From: Clostridia bacterium
GTDB lineage: Bacteria; Bacillota_A; Clostridia; Oscillospirales; Acutalibacteraceae
Assembly (NCBI GenBank): GCA_017445685.1
Contig: JAFSTS010000041.1
Coordinates: 1-6,482, forward strand
DNA length: 6,482 nt
Direction: 5' to 3'
The translations under genes and the position numbers were made by a program. Below, one piece after another: positions 5,954 to 6,482 of this stretch. The stretch's first letter is position 1, and the number at the start of each line of letters is the position of its first letter. The notes under the pieces were generated by a model that had not been told where the DNA came from, ran no database searches, and was given only the letters and a program-made list of their open reading frames with translations.

Positions 5954-6482
5954 ATGAGATATTCAAAAGATGAGGTAATGCAGTACATCGCAGAAGAGGA
6001 TGTAAAATTTATACGCCTTGCATTTTGCGATGTATTCGGAAAGCAAAAGAATATATCTATAACGCCGGACGAACTCCCCAGAGCTTTTGAATACGGCATA
6101 GCGTTTGACGCGTCTGCAATAGCAGGCTTCGGTGATGAGATCCATTCGGATCTGTTTCTTCATCCCGATCCCGAAACAATAACATGGCTTCCCTGGCGTC
6201 CTGAACACGGGAAAGTTGTTCGTATGTTTTGTTCGATCTGTTATCCTGATGGCAAACCGTTTGAGTGCGACACAAGAAACCTTTTGAAAAGGGCGGTTGA
6301 CGATGCCAAAAAGGCAGGATATGATTTTTATTTCGGCGCCGAGCAGGAGTTTTATCTGTTTGAGCTTGACGAAAGAAATATGCCGACTAAAATCCCTTAC
6401 GACAGCGCAGGATATATGGATATTGCGCCGGATGACAAGGGTGAAAATGTCCGCCGGGAAATATGCCTGACTTTGGAACAGA
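5954..6482 (+). CDS. glnA: Type I glutamine synthetase, N-terminal part (3' end outside window)
   Basis: This is a second glutamine synthetase, of family I; 176 codons are visible of an expected ~440-470. Reading from the ATG after AGGAGG (5943-5948, 5 nt away) gives motifs of the family: FCDVFGKQKN (24-33), the FDASAIAGF version (51-59) of the usual FDGSSIEGF, SDLFLHPDP (65-73), RMFCSICYPDGKPFECDTR (90-108), GAEQEFYLF (128-136) with metal-binding Glu130 and Glu132, and GYMDIAPDDKGENVRREI (153-170). It is cotranscribed with the glutamate synthase genes and would supply them with glutamine. Compared from memory with the Bacillus subtilis enzyme, Asp61 lies where that enzyme has the feedback-sensing Arg62. 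The family is certain; the product could be a clostridial variant with different regulation. Confidence 0.94.
   Translation, partial: MRYSKDEVMQYIAEEDVKFIRLAFCDVFGKQKNISITPDELPRAFEYGIAFDASAIAGFGDEIHSDLFLHPDPETITWLPWRPEHGKVVRMFCSICYPDGKPFECDTRNLLKRAVDDAKKAGYDFYFGAEQEFYLFELDERNMPTKIPYDSAGYMDIAPDDKGENVRREICLTLEQ

Noticed and set aside
5963..6275. Overlapping minus-strand frames at the start of glnA
   Set aside because: They lie antisense to family I GS motifs on the plus strand and resemble no protein I know.

Overview
The window looks like a nitrogen-assimilation locus from a low-to-moderate-GC Firmicute of the class Clostridia, probably a gut or rumen Oscillospiraceae/Ruminococcaceae-like anaerobe. 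The reasons are consensus SigA-type promoters, strong GGAGG-type ribosome binding sites, iron-sulfur-rich anaerobic redox proteins, a type III glutamine synthetase beside a type I enzyme, and a glutamate synthase split into separate polypeptides. The taxonomic call is inference from gene content and style, not from a database match.

Layout. Positions 1-591 (minus strand) hold the N-terminal 197 residues of a type III glutamine synthetase (glnN), cut by the left window edge. Positions 592-942 are a dense divergent regulatory region. Two near-perfect promoters (TTGACA, 17 bp, TATAAT) point away from each other. Each transcript begins with a leader whose 5' part can fold either into a 6-bp hairpin with a six-base loop (AAAGGC or AAUGGC, with A at loop position 1 and G at loop position 4) or into a long intrinsic terminator that uses the same bases. 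The glnN leader has two such switch units in tandem; the plus-strand leader has one. The A1/G4 hexaloop overlapping a terminator is the signature of RNA targets of ANTAR-domain antiterminator proteins. I therefore infer that both transcripts are controlled by protein-dependent antitermination.

Positions 943-5936 (plus) encode a split glutamate synthase in five tightly packed genes: the glutamine amidotransferase domain (943-2043), the FMN/Fe-S synthase domain with two extra [4Fe-4S] motifs (2043-3548), a four-cluster polyferredoxin (3551-3991), an FAD/NAD(P) oxidoreductase (3988-5220), and the GXGXG beta-helix domain (5220-5936). Junctions overlap by 1 or 4 nt or are 2 nt apart. A type I glutamine synthetase (glnA) starts 17 nt later at 5954 and is cut by the right window edge at residue 176.

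Together these genes make a GS-GOGAT pathway. Glutamine synthetase fixes ammonium onto glutamate. The amidotransferase releases ammonia from glutamine, the FMN domain adds it reductively to 2-oxoglutarate, and the polyferredoxin plus flavoprotein probably supply the electrons in place of the usual GltD subunit. The coding genes belong to recognisable families. The most unusual part is the arrangement of the leader RNA switches between the two divergent units.
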